Positions 24,303 through 33,300 are shown, numbered from the stretch's first letter. The stretch: 35,383 nt of DNA from [Clostridium] clostridioforme AGR2157 (GCF_000424325.1 NZ_AUJR01000048.1:1-35383); one strand, 5' to 3'. Numbers and translations: made by a program. Notes: generated from the sequence alone by a model not told the origin.

Positions 24303-25172
24303 ATGAAGCTTGTGATTGTAACCGGAATGTCCGGGGCAGGCAAGACAATTGCACTGAAAATGCTGGAGGATTTGGGCTTTTACTGTGTGGATAACCTGCC
24401 CATATCCCTGGTGGATAAATTTGCCCAGCTGGCAGCGGCCGGCAGCGACATCAGCCAGGCCGCCCTGGGCATAGACATCCGCAGCGGCGAGGAACTGAGC
24501 CATCTGGATGCTATTTTCAGAGGATGGAAGGAACTGGGAATGGATTACCAGATTCTGTTCCTGGATGCCAATGACGGAGTCCTGATTAAGCGGTACAAGG
24601 AAACCCGCCGCAGCCATCCCCTGGCCGGGACAGGCAGGCTGGACAAGGGAATTGAAAAGGAGAGGGTCAAGCTGGCCTTCCTCAAGAAGGATGCGGATTT
24701 CATCATTGACACCAGCAAGCTCCTTACCAGGGAGCTGCGGCAGGAGCTGGAAAAGATATTCCTTAAACACCAGGAGTACTGCAACATGTTCGTCACGGTC
24801 CTTTCCTTTGGCTTTAAGTACGGCATTCCGGAGGATGCGGACCTGGTTTTCGACGTGCGTTTTCTGCCCAATCCCTACTATGTGGAGGAACTGCGCCCAC
24901 TGACAGGGGAGGACCAGGCTGTCCGGGATTATGTGATGCAGGGAGGCACCTGCGCGCAGTTTCTGGACAAGCTCTATGATATGATGGATTTCCTCCTGCC
25001 TAATTATATCAATGAGGGAAAGAATCAGCTGGTAGTGGCGGTTGGATGTACCGGAGGCAAGCACCGATCCGTGACGGTTGCCAAGGCCCTTTGCGGCCAC
25101 CTGACTGCCAAGGCCGAATATGGCATCAAAATAGAACACAGGGACATCGACAAAGACAATAAAAGGAAGTAG
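24303..25172 (+). CDS. rapZ: RapZ/YvcJ-type nucleotide-binding protein
   Basis: The 289-residue protein has Walker A GMSGAGKT at 8-15, the EDLGFYCVDNLP stretch after it, a Walker B-like GIDIRS, and the conserved C-terminal domain with YVEELRPLTG and VAVGCTGGKHRSVTVAKAL. In Bacillus the family (YvcJ) hydrolyses GTP/ATP and is cotranscribed with yvcK, whiA and crh. In Enterobacteria RapZ controls GlmS mRNA decay. GAGGTGG precedes the ATG. whiA begins 5 nt after the stop. The gap-filling yvcK/glmR gene usual in Bacillus between rapZ and whiA is absent here. Confidence 0.92.
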   Translation: MKLVIVTGMSGAGKTIALKMLEDLGFYCVDNLPISLVDKFAQLAAAGSDISQAALGIDIRSGEELSHLDAIFRGWKELGMDYQILFLDANDGVLIKRYKETRRSHPLAGTGRLDKGIEKERVKLAFLKKDADFIIDTSKLLTRELRQELEKIFLKHQEYCNMFVTVLSFGFKYGIPEDADLVFDVRFLPNPYYVEELRPLTGEDQAVRDYVMQGGTCAQFLDKLYDMMDFLLPNYINEGKNQLVVAVGCTGGKHRSVTVAKALCGHLTAKAEYGIKIEHRDIDKDNKRK

Positions 25173-25177
25173 CAGAC

Positions 25178-26155
25178 ATGTCATTTTCTTCCAACGTAAA
25201 AGACGAGCTGTCCAGGCAGATGCCCGGGGCGCGCCACTGCCAGATAGCAGAAACAGCAGCAATCCTGAGCTTGTGCGGAAGGGTAAAAATATCGGCCTCA
25301 GACCATTTTTGGATTGAAATCCATACGGAAAATGTGGCAGTTGCAAGAAAGTACTTTACATTATTGAAAAAAACATTTAATATAAGAACTGATGTCTCGA
25401 TTCGCAGTGGGGTTAATCCAGGGCGGAGCAGGACATACATCGTAGCAGTCAGGGAACATGAGGAAGCTCTCAGGGTCCTGCAGGCAGTGAAGCTCATCAA
25501 TTCCCAGGGGGAAATTGGTGAAAACCTTTCCCTGATTCGGAATGTGGTGCTTCAGAATGCCTGCTGCAGACGGGCTTTCATACGTGGCGCCTTCCTGGCG
25601 GCCGGTTCCATCAGCGCCCCGGAGAGGTTCTACCACTTTGAAATCGTGTGTCCCACCGAGCCAAAGGCGGAGCAGCTTAAAAACATCATTGCCACCTTTG
25701 ATATCGAGGCCAAGATAGTGCCAAGGAAAAAGTACTATGTGGTCTATATCAAGGAGGGCAGTCAGATTGTGGACATCCTTAATGTGATGGAGGCCCCGGT
25801 ATCCCTTATGGAGCTGGAGAATATCCGCATTGTCAAGGAGATGAGGGGCAGCGTGAACCGCCAGGTCAACTGCGAGACTGCCAATATCAATAAGACCGTG
25901 TCAGCTGCGGTAAAACAGATAGAGGACATCCGTTTCATCCAGTCTGTTGCCGGTCTTTCGGGTCTGCCTGAAAGTCTTCAGGAGATGGCCCGCATACGGC
26001 TGGAACGGCCAGACGCGACCTTAAAGGAATTGGGGGAGGCCCTGGAACCGCCTGTGGGTAAATCAGGCGTAAACCACCGTTTGAGGAAATTAAGCCTTGT
26101 GGCTGAAGAACTGCGGCAGCAGTTTCCGGACCGTAATACATCAAGTTTGCAATAG
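25178..26155 (+). CDS. whiA: WhiA, DNA-binding division and sporulation regulator
   Basis: The 325-residue product has the degenerate LAGLIDADG homing-endonuclease fold in the N-terminal two thirds (SFSSNVKDELSRQ, CCRRAFIRGAFLAAGSI, FDIEAKIVPRKKYYVVYIKE). A C-terminal helix-turn-helix follows (LERPDATLKELGEAL, GKSGVNHRLRKL). The catalytic acidic residues of endonucleases are not expected in this family. It links growth, division and chromosome segregation in Gram-positives. AAAGGAAG lies before the ATG within the 3' end of rapZ. Confidence 0.93.
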   Translation: MSFSSNVKDELSRQMPGARHCQIAETAAILSLCGRVKISASDHFWIEIHTENVAVARKYFTLLKKTFNIRTDVSIRSGVNPGRSRTYIVAVREHEEALRVLQAVKLINSQGEIGENLSLIRNVVLQNACCRRAFIRGAFLAAGSISAPERFYHFEIVCPTEPKAEQLKNIIATFDIEAKIVPRKKYYVVYIKEGSQIVDILNVMEAPVSLMELENIRIVKEMRGSVNRQVNCETANINKTVSAAVKQIEDIRFIQSVAGLSGLPESLQEMARIRLERPDATLKELGEALEPPVGKSGVNHRLRKLSLVAEELRQQFPDRNTSSLQ

Positions 26156-26276
26156 TTTTATCAAGTACGAATCAGTACGGGCACCTGAATGGCAGTCAGG
26201 ATACGGCCAGATTGGAACATGACCATTGGGACGTATCAGGGGCTTTGAACCATTCAAAGGAATGAGGAGGATTATT

Positions 26277-26531
26277 ATGGTAAAGAAATTGATTACAGTT
26301 GAATTGGCATCAGGACTTGAGGCGAGACCGGCAGCTATGCTCGTGCAGGTAGCCAGTCAGTACGAAAGCGCGATTTACCTGGAAGCAGAGGCAAAGCGTG
26401 TGAATGCCAAGAGCATCATGGGAATGATGACTCTCTGTCTGACCGCAGGCGAATCCATTTTGGTGGAAGCCGACGGAAAGGATGAGGAGGCAGCTGTAAC
26501 TGAAATTGAGAAGTATCTGAAAAACCAGTAA
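26277..26531 (+). CDS. crh: HPr-family protein lacking His15 (Crh-like)
   Basis: The 84-residue protein has the HPr fold with the helix-1 motif SGLEARPAA. Position 15, the histidine that takes phosphate from enzyme I in HPr, is glutamate. Ser46 in NAKSIMGMM, the target of HprK, is kept. That is the pattern of Bacillus Crh (Gln15, Ser46), which cannot carry sugars' phosphate but can act as CcpA corepressor. Location directly after rapZ-whiA also matches crh. GAGGAGG at 26264-26270 sets the start at 26277; upstream in-frame ATGs lack a site. A terminator follows. The gene symbol is by analogy. Confidence 0.8.
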   Translation: MVKKLITVELASGLEARPAAMLVQVASQYESAIYLEAEAKRVNAKSIMGMMTLCLTAGESILVEADGKDEEAAVTEIEKYLKNQ

Positions 26532-26566
26532 CTACCAGTCCGTTTGTTTGGAGAGATAGATAATGG

Positions 26567-26602
26567 GAATCAGGCAGGACTTGCCTGGTTCTCTTTTCTT
26601 TT
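26567..26602 (+). terminator. Terminator of the hprK-crh gene block
   Basis: GAATCAGGCA (26567-26576) pairs with TGCCTGGTTC (26582-26591), one G-T pair, 5-nt loop, followed by TCTTTTCTTTT. Confidence 0.9.
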
Positions 26603-26630
26603 ATCCGGATTTATGATAAACTGTTACTCG

Positions 26631-26690
26631 AATGACACGGAAAATAATGACGCAAAAAATGATGACACAGAATATAATAACGCGGAACAT
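26631..26690 (+). repeat. Four degenerate 15-bp tandem repeats upstream of dnaE
   Basis: Units AATGACACGGAAAAT, AATGACGCAAAAAAT, GATGACACAGAATAT and AATAACGCGGAACAT follow each other with no spacer. They lie within an open frame from ATG 26613 that would encode a 35-residue Asn/Asp-rich peptide (NDTEN-type units), but it has no ribosome site. A TTGACA follows directly at 26691. Confidence 0.85.
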
Positions 26691-26734
26691 TTGACATGGA
26701 CATTCATACCGCAAGGATAAGGAGAGAATAGGGA

Positions 26735-29700
26735 ATGGCATTTACCCATTTGCACGTCCATACGGAATACAGCCTTTTGGACGGCTCCTGTAAAATCAAG
26801 GAGCTGACAGCCAGGGCAAAGGAGCTTGGCATGGACAGCATGGCTGTCACGGACCATGGCGTGATGTATGGAGTCATTGATTTTTATAAAGCTGCCAGGG
26901 AGGCCGGCATCAAGCCGATTCTGGGATGCGAGGTCTATGTGGCCCCGGGCTCCCGCTTTGACAGGGAGACGGTAAGCGGCGAGGACCGGTATTACCACCT
27001 TGTGCTGCTGGCAGAGAACAACAAGGGTTATGAAAACCTGATGAAAATTGTGTCCAAGGGATTTGTGGACGGATTTTACTATAAACCCAGGGTGGACTAC
27101 GAGGTGCTGCGGACCTACCACGAGGGAATCATTGCCCTCAGCGCCTGTCTGGCAGGGGAGGTGCAGCGCTGCCTGACCAGGGGAATGTATGAGGAGGCTG
27201 TCAGGGCATCCGACAAGTATGCGGACATATTCGGAAAGGACAACTTCTTCCTGGAGCTTCAGGACCACGGGCTGCCGGACCAAAGGTTAGTAAACCAGGG
27301 CCTTATGCGCATGAGCAGGGATACGGGCCTTAAGCTGGTGGCCACCAACGATATCCACTACACCTATGCCGAGGATGAGAAGGCCCATGATATCCTTCTG
27401 TGCATCCAGACCGGCAAAAAGGTGGCGGATGAGGACAGGATGCGCTACGAGGGAGGCCAGTACTACTGTAAGTCCGAGGAGGAAATGCGTGCCCTGTTCC
27501 CCTATGCGCCTGAGGCCATTGAAAATACCCATATGATAGCGGAGCGCTGCAATGTGGAGATTGAGTTCGGGGTTACCAAGCTTCCCAAATATGAGGTGCC
27601 TGAGGGCTTTGATTCCTGGAGCTACTTAAACCATCTGTGCCGTGAGGGCTTTAAGACCCGTTACCCGGAGGATGACGGCACGCTGGGCAGCCGGCTGGAC
27701 TATGAGCTGGATGTCATCCGCTCCATGGGATATGTGGATTACTTCCTGATCGTGTGGGATTTCATCAACTATGCCCGCTCCCAGGACATTATCGTGGGGC
27801 CGGGGCGGGGTTCCGCCGCCGGAAGCATTGTGAGCTACACACTGGGAATCACCAATATAGACCCTGTGCGTTATAATCTTCTCTTTGAGCGTTTCCTGAA
27901 CCCGGAGCGCGTGTCCATGCCCGATATTGATATTGACTTTTGCTACGAGCGGCGCCAGGAGGTAATCGACTATGTGGTGCGCAAGTACGGCAAGGACCAG
28001 GTGGTGCAGATTGTCACCTTTGGTACCCTGGCCGCAAAGGGGGTTGTCCGGGATGTGGGGCGTGTGCTGGATTTGCCCTATTCCCTGTGCGACACCATTG
28101 CCAAGATGATACCGGGGGATCTGGGGATGACCCTGGATAAGGCCCTGACCATGAATCCGGATCTTAAGAAGGCCTACAATGAAGATGAGCAGGTCCACTA
28201 TCTCATCGACATGTCCAGGCGTCTGGAGGGACTGCCCAGGCATACCTCCATGCATGCGGCCGGGGTGGTGATTGGCAGCCGGTCCATTGACGAGTTTGTA
28301 CCCTTGTCCAGGGCCTCTGACGGTACCATCACCACCCAGTTTACCATGACAACCATTGAGGAGCTGGGACTTCTCAAAATGGACTTTCTGGGCCTGCGCA
28401 CCCTGACGGTTATCCAGAACGCGGTGCGGCTGGCTGAGAAGGACTACGGCATCACCATTGACATTGACCACATTGATTTTGACGATAAGAAGGTGCTTGA
28501 ATCCATCGGAACAGGCAGGACCGAGGGCGTGTTCCAGCTGGAAAGCGCGGGGATGAAGAGCTTCATGAAGGAGCTTAAGGCGGAGAACCTGGAGGATATC
28601 ATAGCAGGTATCTCCCTGTACCGTCCGGGCCCCATGGATTTTATACCCAAGTATCTGAAGGGAAAGAACGACAGGGCTTCCATCACCTATGACTGCCCCC
28701 AGCTGGAGCCCATATTAAGCCCTACCTATGGATGTATTGTGTATCAGGAGCAGGTTATGCAGATTGTGCGTGATTTGGCGGGATATACCATGGGACGAAG
28801 CGACCTGGTGCGCCGTGCCATGAGTAAGAAGAAAACGTCGGTCATGGAGAAGGAGCGCCAGAACTTTGTCTACGGCAACCAGTCCGAAGGGGTTAAGGGC
28901 TGTGTGAATAATGGGATAGACGAAAAGACGGCAAACCACATCTACGATGAGATGATTGACTTTGCAAAATACGCCTTCAACAAGTCCCACGCAGCGGCTT
29001 ACGCGGTGGTATCCTACCAGACCGCCTATCTGAAATACTATTATCCCAGGGAGTTCATGGCCGCCCTCATGACATCGGTCATGGACAATGTAAGCAAATT
29101 TTCCGAGTATGTACTGACCTGCCGCCGCATGATGGGCATTCCCGTGCTGCCCCCGGATATCAACGAGGGCGAGAGCGGATTTTCCGTGTCAGGGGACGCC
29201 ATCCGCTACGGGCTGTCCGCCATCAAGAGCGTGGGCAAACCGGTGACAGAGGTAATCCTGGCGGAGAGGGAGAAAAACGGTCCCTTCCGTTCCATGGAGG
29301 ATTTCGTGGGGCGCATGAGCATGAAGGAAGTAAATAAGAGAACCCTGGAAAATTTCATCAAGTCAGGCGCTCTGGACACCCTGCCGGGAACCAGACGTCA
29401 GAAGATGGCAGTGGCGCCCACCATGCTGGAGGAGAAGGCCAGGGAGAAGAAATCCATGTTTGAGGGGCAGTTAAGCCTTTTCGACATTGCGGGTGAGGAA
29501 GACAGAAATGAATTCCAGATTACATTTCCGGATGTGGGGGAATACTCAAAGGATGAGCTTCTTGCCTTTGAGAAGGAAATACTGGGAGTCTACATCAGCG
29601 GTCATCCCCTGGACGACTATGAGGAGATGTGGAGAAGGAATATAACAGCCACCTCCGCCCAGTTCATCGTGGATGAGGAGACGGATGAGGCAGGGGTGGA

Positions 29701-30220
29701 GGACGGATCCAGGGCTGTCATCGGCGGACTGGTGGCGGGCAAGACCGTAAAGACCACCAGGACCAACCAGCTCATGGCCTTTATAACCCTGGAAGACCTG
29801 CTGGGACCGGTGGAGGTCATTGTGTTCCCAAGGGATTACGAGGCCAACCGGGACCTTTTTACCGAGGATTCCAAGCTGTTTATCAGGGGAAGGGTGTCCA
29901 TCGGAGACGATCCGGTGGGAAAGCTGGTGTGCGAGCAGGTGATACCCTTTGACAGTGTACCCAAGGAGCTGTGGCTCCAGTTCCCGGATATGGAGACGTA
30001 TCAGGCCGGGGAACAGCGCCTTCTAACCTCTCTGCGGTCCAGCGAGGGAAAGGACCGGGTGGTCATTTACCTCCAGAAGGAGAGGGCCAAGAAAGTCCTT
30101 CCGGCCAACTGGAATGTACAGGTCACGCCCGGGCTTTTGGAAGACCTGGGAAAAGTACTTGGTGAAAAAAATGTCAAAGTTGTAGAAAAAAGTCTTGAAA
30201 AGCTGGGGAAAATGAATTAG
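26735..30220 (+). CDS. dnaE: DNA polymerase III alpha subunit (DnaE type)
   Basis: The 1161-residue protein has an N-terminal PHP domain (HLHVHTEYSLLDG onward), the C-family polymerase core with the catalytic aspartates in PDIDIDF (Asp397 and Asp399), GPGRGSAAGS and the FNKSHAAAYAVVSYQTAYLK fingers segment. A helix-hairpin-helix region and an OB-fold near 990-1060 (AVIGGLVAGKTVKTTRTNQL) follow. No inserted exonuclease is present, which separates it from PolC. In Firmicutes DnaE extends lagging-strand primers beside PolC. AAGGAGAGA precedes the ATG. The gene stands after a terminator and a repeat tract. Confidence 0.96.
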   Translation: MAFTHLHVHTEYSLLDGSCKIKELTARAKELGMDSMAVTDHGVMYGVIDFYKAAREAGIKPILGCEVYVAPGSRFDRETVSGEDRYYHLVLLAENNKGYENLMKIVSKGFVDGFYYKPRVDYEVLRTYHEGIIALSACLAGEVQRCLTRGMYEEAVRASDKYADIFGKDNFFLELQDHGLPDQRLVNQGLMRMSRDTGLKLVATNDIHYTYAEDEKAHDILLCIQTGKKVADEDRMRYEGGQYYCKSEEEMRALFPYAPEAIENTHMIAERCNVEIEFGVTKLPKYEVPEGFDSWSYLNHLCREGFKTRYPEDDGTLGSRLDYELDVIRSMGYVDYFLIVWDFINYARSQDIIVGPGRGSAAGSIVSYTLGITNIDPVRYNLLFERFLNPERVSMPDIDIDFCYERRQEVIDYVVRKYGKDQVVQIVTFGTLAAKGVVRDVGRVLDLPYSLCDTIAKMIPGDLGMTLDKALTMNPDLKKAYNEDEQVHYLIDMSRRLEGLPRHTSMHAAGVVIGSRSIDEFVPLSRASDGTITTQFTMTTIEELGLLKMDFLGLRTLTVIQNAVRLAEKDYGITIDIDHIDFDDKKVLESIGTGRTEGVFQLESAGMKSFMKELKAENLEDIIAGISLYRPGPMDFIPKYLKGKNDRASITYDCPQLEPILSPTYGCIVYQEQVMQIVRDLAGYTMGRSDLVRRAMSKKKTSVMEKERQNFVYGNQSEGVKGCVNNGIDEKTANHIYDEMIDFAKYAFNKSHAAAYAVVSYQTAYLKYYYPREFMAALMTSVMDNVSKFSEYVLTCRRMMGIPVLPPDINEGESGFSVSGDAIRYGLSAIKSVGKPVTEVILAEREKNGPFRSMEDFVGRMSMKEVNKRTLENFIKSGALDTLPGTRRQKMAVAPTMLEEKAREKKSMFEGQLSLFDIAGEEDRNEFQITFPDVGEYSKDELLAFEKEILGVYISGHPLDDYEEMWRRNITATSAQFIVDEETDEAGVEDGSRAVIGGLVAGKTVKTTRTNQLMAFITLEDLLGPVEVIVFPRDYEANRDLFTEDSKLFIRGRVSIGDDPVGKLVCEQVIPFDSVPKELWLQFPDMETYQAGEQRLLTSLRSSEGKDRVVIYLQKERAKKVLPANWNVQVTPGLLEDLGKVLGEKNVKVVEKSLEKLGKMN

Positions 30221-30314
30221 AATAGCGTTGGATATAGATGAGAGAATGAATGATTGAGAGCGATGTCAGCACAGGAGTAATTTGCGTGTGCTTAATACAA
30301 GGAGGTAAATTGCT

Positions 30315-31289
30315 ATGGCAAAGGCAGTGAAAACCATTGGAGTACTTACCAGCGGAGGCGATGCGCCGGGAATGAACGCGGCCATTCGCGCGGTTGTAAG
30401 GACTGCTATCAATAAGGGCCTTAAGGTAAAGGGCATCATGCGTGGATACGCAGGTTTGCTTGAGGAGGAAATCGTAGACATGGAGTCCACCAGCGTGTCT
30501 GACACCATCAACCGCGGCGGCACCATCCTTTACACGGCAAGATGTAAGGAGTTTACCACAGCGGAAGGCCAGCAGAAGGGCGCTGATATCTGCCGCAAGC
30601 ATGGTATTGACGGAATGGTGGTCATCGGAGGAGACGGTTCCTTCAGAGGCGCGGGAAAGCTGTCTTCCCTGGGCATCAATACAATCGGCCTTCCGGGAAC
30701 CATTGACCTGGATATTGCCTGTACGGATTATACCATTGGTTTTGATACGGCTGTCAACACGGCCATGGAAGCAATTGATAAGATTCGTGATACATCCACA
30801 TCCCATGAACGGTGCAGCATCGTGGAGGTTATGGGGCGCAACGCCGGATACATCGCACTGTGGTGCGGCATTGGCAACGGCGCGGAGGATATCCTTCTTC
30901 CGGAGCGCTACGACGGCAACGAGCAGGCCCTGATTAACCGGATTATCGACAACCGCAGACGGGGCAAGAAACATAACATCATTATCAATGCAGAGGGAAT
31001 CGGCCATTCCGGTTCCATGGCAAAGCGCATTGAGGCTGCCACGGGCATCGAGACAAGGGCCACCATCCTGGGCCACATGCAGCGCGGAGGTACGCCTACC
31101 TGTAAGGACAGGGTGTACGCCTCCATCATGGGAGCCAAGGCAGCAGAGCTTCTGGCCGCAGGCAAGAGCAACCGCCTGGTAGCCTATAAGCACGGTGAGT
31201 TTGTGGATTTCGATATCCAGGAAGCCCTGAACATGACAAAGGACATCCCGGAAGAGCAGTACGAGATAGCCAAGATGCTGATTCGTTAA
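30315..31289 (+). CDS. pfkA: ATP-dependent 6-phosphofructokinase
   Basis: The 324-residue product has GGDAPGMNAAIRAVV at the N-terminus, the ATP-site GGDGSFRGA (glycine after Asp, favouring ATP over pyrophosphate), the catalytic loop TIDLDIACTDYTIGFDTA with Asp131 and Asp133, and MGRNAGYIALW for fructose-6-phosphate binding. It commits fructose-6-phosphate to glycolysis and is cytoplasmic. Most bacterial enzymes read TIDND at the loop; Leu132 replaces Asn here. AAGGAGG at 30299-30305 precedes the ATG. It follows dnaE by 94 nt, as in several Clostridia (in Bacillus accA/accD intervene), and is closed by a strong hairpin. Confidence 0.95.
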   Translation: MAKAVKTIGVLTSGGDAPGMNAAIRAVVRTAINKGLKVKGIMRGYAGLLEEEIVDMESTSVSDTINRGGTILYTARCKEFTTAEGQQKGADICRKHGIDGMVVIGGDGSFRGAGKLSSLGINTIGLPGTIDLDIACTDYTIGFDTAVNTAMEAIDKIRDTSTSHERCSIVEVMGRNAGYIALWCGIGNGAEDILLPERYDGNEQALINRIIDNRRRGKKHNIIINAEGIGHSGSMAKRIEAATGIETRATILGHMQRGGTPTCKDRVYASIMGAKAAELLAAGKSNRLVAYKHGEFVDFDIQEALNMTKDIPEEQYEIAKMLIR

Positions 31290-31324
31290 TCCGGAATGTG
31301 AGAACATAAACGATGATAGAATGG

Positions 31325-31358
31325 AAAGTCCGCCGCCTGTCACAGGCAGCGGACTTTT
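31325..31358 (+). terminator. Terminator after pfkA
   Basis: AAAGTCCGC (31325-31333) pairs with GCGGACTTT (31349-31357), and the inner GCCTG with CAGGC; there is one C/A mismatch and a 3-nt loop, ending in TTTT. The ribosome site of the next gene begins only 3 nt later, so any read-through mRNA would carry this hairpin right beside its start. Confidence 0.85.
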
Positions 31359-31371
31359 GCGGAGAGATGAG

Positions 31372-31722
31372 ATGAAGGATACGACAGTGCTTTGCGGAGC
31401 CAATTCCTATGAACAGAAATATTATTTTAACCAGGATTTTAAATCCCTGCCCCAGTCCATAAGGGATGAACTCCAAATCATGTGCGTGCTCTATACAGAG
31501 GATGTGGGCGGCGTGCTGACCATGGAATTTGATGAAAGGGGAAACCTGGAATTTAAGGTGACCTCAGAGGAAACGGATTATCTCTTTGACGAGATAGGAA
31601 GCGTCCTTAAAATCAAGCAGTACCAGGAAGAGAAAAAAGAAATGCTGGAAGCGCTGGAACTGTATTACAGGACATTTTTCCTGGGCGAGGACATAGATAT
31701 AGAGGATGACGGGGAAGATTAA
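31372..31722 (+). CDS. DUF6145 family protein
   Basis: The 116-residue acidic protein (MKDTTVLCGANSYEQKYYFN onward) matches the DUF6145 family of Lachnospiraceae: LPQSIRDELQIMCVLYTEDVGG, LTMEFDERGNLEFKV and a C-terminal helix EMLEALELYYRTFFLGED. Function is unknown; it has no signal or membrane segment. The start at 31372 follows GGAGAG; a longer frame from 31321 would run through the terminator hairpin and is rejected. It abuts dusB (the next ATG is the base after its stop), so the two are probably cotranslated. Confidence 0.85.
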   Translation: MKDTTVLCGANSYEQKYYFNQDFKSLPQSIRDELQIMCVLYTEDVGGVLTMEFDERGNLEFKVTSEETDYLFDEIGSVLKIKQYQEEKKEMLEALELYYRTFFLGEDIDIEDDGED

Positions 31723-32688
31723 ATGAAGCTGAGGATTGGAAATACAGTTCTTGAGAATAATGTAATACTGGCGCCCATGGCGGGTGTCACGGACCAGCCC
31801 TTTCGGGTGCTGTGCCGGGAACAGGGAGCCGGATGCGTGGTGACGGAGATGGTCAGCGCAAAGGCGATTCTGTACAACAACAGGAATACCAGGGAGCTGC
31901 TTCAGATAGACCCGGCCGAGCGCCCGGCGGCAGTGCAGCTCTTTGGGTCGGAGCCGGATATTATGGCGGAGATTGCAGCCAGGCTGGAGGAAGGGCCCTA
32001 TGATTACATTGACGTGAACATGGGATGCCCTGTGCCGAAAATCGTCAACAACGGCGAAGGCTCTGCTCTGATGAAAAATCCCAAGCGCGCAGAGAAAGTG
32101 CTGACAGCCATGGTGAAGGCCGTGAAAAAGCCTGTGACCGTGAAGTTCCGCAAAGGATTCAACGACCTCTCTGTCAATGCGGTGGAATTTGCAAAGATGG
32201 CGGAAAGCTGCGGCGCTGCTGCCGTGGCTGTTCATGGGCGCACCAGGGAACAGTATTATTCCGGGAAGGCGGACTGGGACATCATTCGTCAGGTGAAGGA
32301 GGCGGTAAGGATTCCTGTTATCGGAAACGGGGACATTTTTAAGCCGGAGGACGCCGGGAGGATGCTTAAGGAGACAGGGTGCGACGGCATCATGGTGGGC
32401 AGGGGAGCCAAGGGCAATCCGTGGCTGTTTGGCCGGATTAACCACTATCTGGATACAGGGGAGGTTCTTCCGGGTCCCTCCATGGCTGAGATAAAGGCCA
32501 TGATTCTGCGGCACGGCCGGATGCTGGTCCGGTTCAAGGGAGAAGGGGTTGCCATGCGGGAGATGAGAGGCCATATGGCCTGGTATACAAAAGGAATGCC
32601 CCACTCAGCAGCGCTCAGGAATGAAATCAACCAGGTGGAGACATTTGAGGGTTTCGTGGAGCTTCTGGACAGGAAAATCCAATCTTGA
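31723..32688 (+). CDS. dusB: tRNA-dihydrouridine synthase
   Basis: The 321-residue product is a Dus-family flavoprotein. It has a TIM-barrel N-terminus with ILAPMAGVTDQPFR, catalytic Cys102 in NMGCPVPKIVNNGEGSAL, the FMN-contact VKFRKGF, VHGRTREQYYSGKADW and IPVIGNGDIF, GIMVGRGAKGNPWLF, and a C-terminal helical tRNA-binding domain. It reduces uridine in the tRNA D-loop with NADPH. The catalytic Cys and the DusB-type C-terminal domain make the assignment secure to family. Its stop codon overlaps the -35 box of the greA promoter. Confidence 0.93.
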   Translation: MKLRIGNTVLENNVILAPMAGVTDQPFRVLCREQGAGCVVTEMVSAKAILYNNRNTRELLQIDPAERPAAVQLFGSEPDIMAEIAARLEEGPYDYIDVNMGCPVPKIVNNGEGSALMKNPKRAEKVLTAMVKAVKKPVTVKFRKGFNDLSVNAVEFAKMAESCGAAAVAVHGRTREQYYSGKADWDIIRQVKEAVRIPVIGNGDIFKPEDAGRMLKETGCDGIMVGRGAKGNPWLFGRINHYLDTGEVLPGPSMAEIKAMILRHGRMLVRFKGEGVAMREMRGHMAWYTKGMPHSAALRNEINQVETFEGFVELLDRKIQS

Positions 32689-32713
32689 CAATGGACACAT
32701 TTTCCTATATAAT
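32685..32713 (+). promoter_or_regulatory. Consensus promoter for greA
   Basis: TTGACA (32685-32690) and TATAAT (32708-32713) are separated by 17 nt, an exact sigma-A consensus. The -35 box overlaps the dusB stop codon (32686-32688). Confidence 0.92.
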
Positions 32714-32793
32714 ACTCAGAATGTGTGGACATTAAGAATGATACTCAAGTGAAATCAACATAAATTAAGAATATAAGGAAGGAAGCGGGTAAG

Positions 32794-33276
32794 ATGGCAG
32801 ATAAGAAACATATTTTGACATATGCCGGACTCAAACAGTACGAAGACGAACTGCAGAATCTGAAAGTTGTCAAGAGAAAAGAAGTTGCGCAGAAGATTAA
32901 GGAAGCAAGGGAGCAGGGCGATTTGTCCGAGAACGCAGAGTATGACGCGGCTAAGGATGAGCAGAGGGACATTGAACTGCGTATCGAGGAACTGGAGAAG
33001 CTTCTTAAGAATGCCGAGGTCGTGGTAGAGGATGAAATCGACCTGGATAAGATTAATATCGGATGTAAGGTAAAGCTTCTGGATGTGGAGTATGACGAGG
33101 AGATGGAGTTCTATATCGTTGGATCCACTGAGGCCAACAGCCTTCAGAATAAGATAAGCAACGAATCACCGGTAGGCCGTGCCCTGATTGGCAAGGTAGT
33201 GGGTGACTGCGTAGACGTGGAGACCCAGGCAGGGGATATCCAGTATAAGGTGCTGGAAATCCAGAGGGTTTCATAA
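32794..33276 (+). CDS. greA: Transcription elongation factor GreA
   Basis: The 160-residue protein has the N-terminal coiled coil with [18 protein letters not shown] at its tip, whose acidic residues activate RNA cleavage by backtracked RNA polymerase. A C-terminal FKBP-like domain follows ([20 protein letters not shown] ... [14 protein letters not shown]). A GGAAGG site lies before the ATG, and a near-perfect promoter lies 80 nt upstream. lysS follows after 24 nt, a common pairing in Firmicutes. Confidence 0.96.
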   Translation: MADKKHILTYAGLKQYEDELQNLKVVKRKEVAQKIKEAREQGDLSENAEYDAAKDEQRDIELRIEELEKLLKNAEVVVEDEIDLDKINIGCKVKLLDVEYDEEMEFYIVGSTEANSLQNKISNESPVGRALIGKVVGDCVDVETQAGDIQYKVLEIQRVS

Positions 33277-33300
33277 ATCTAACACAAAGGAGTTAAGGAC

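Noticed and set aside
26613-26720. Small coding gene for an Asn/Asp-rich peptide
   Set aside because: No ribosome site and the content is wholly explained by the 15-bp tandem repeat; listed as a repeat instead.
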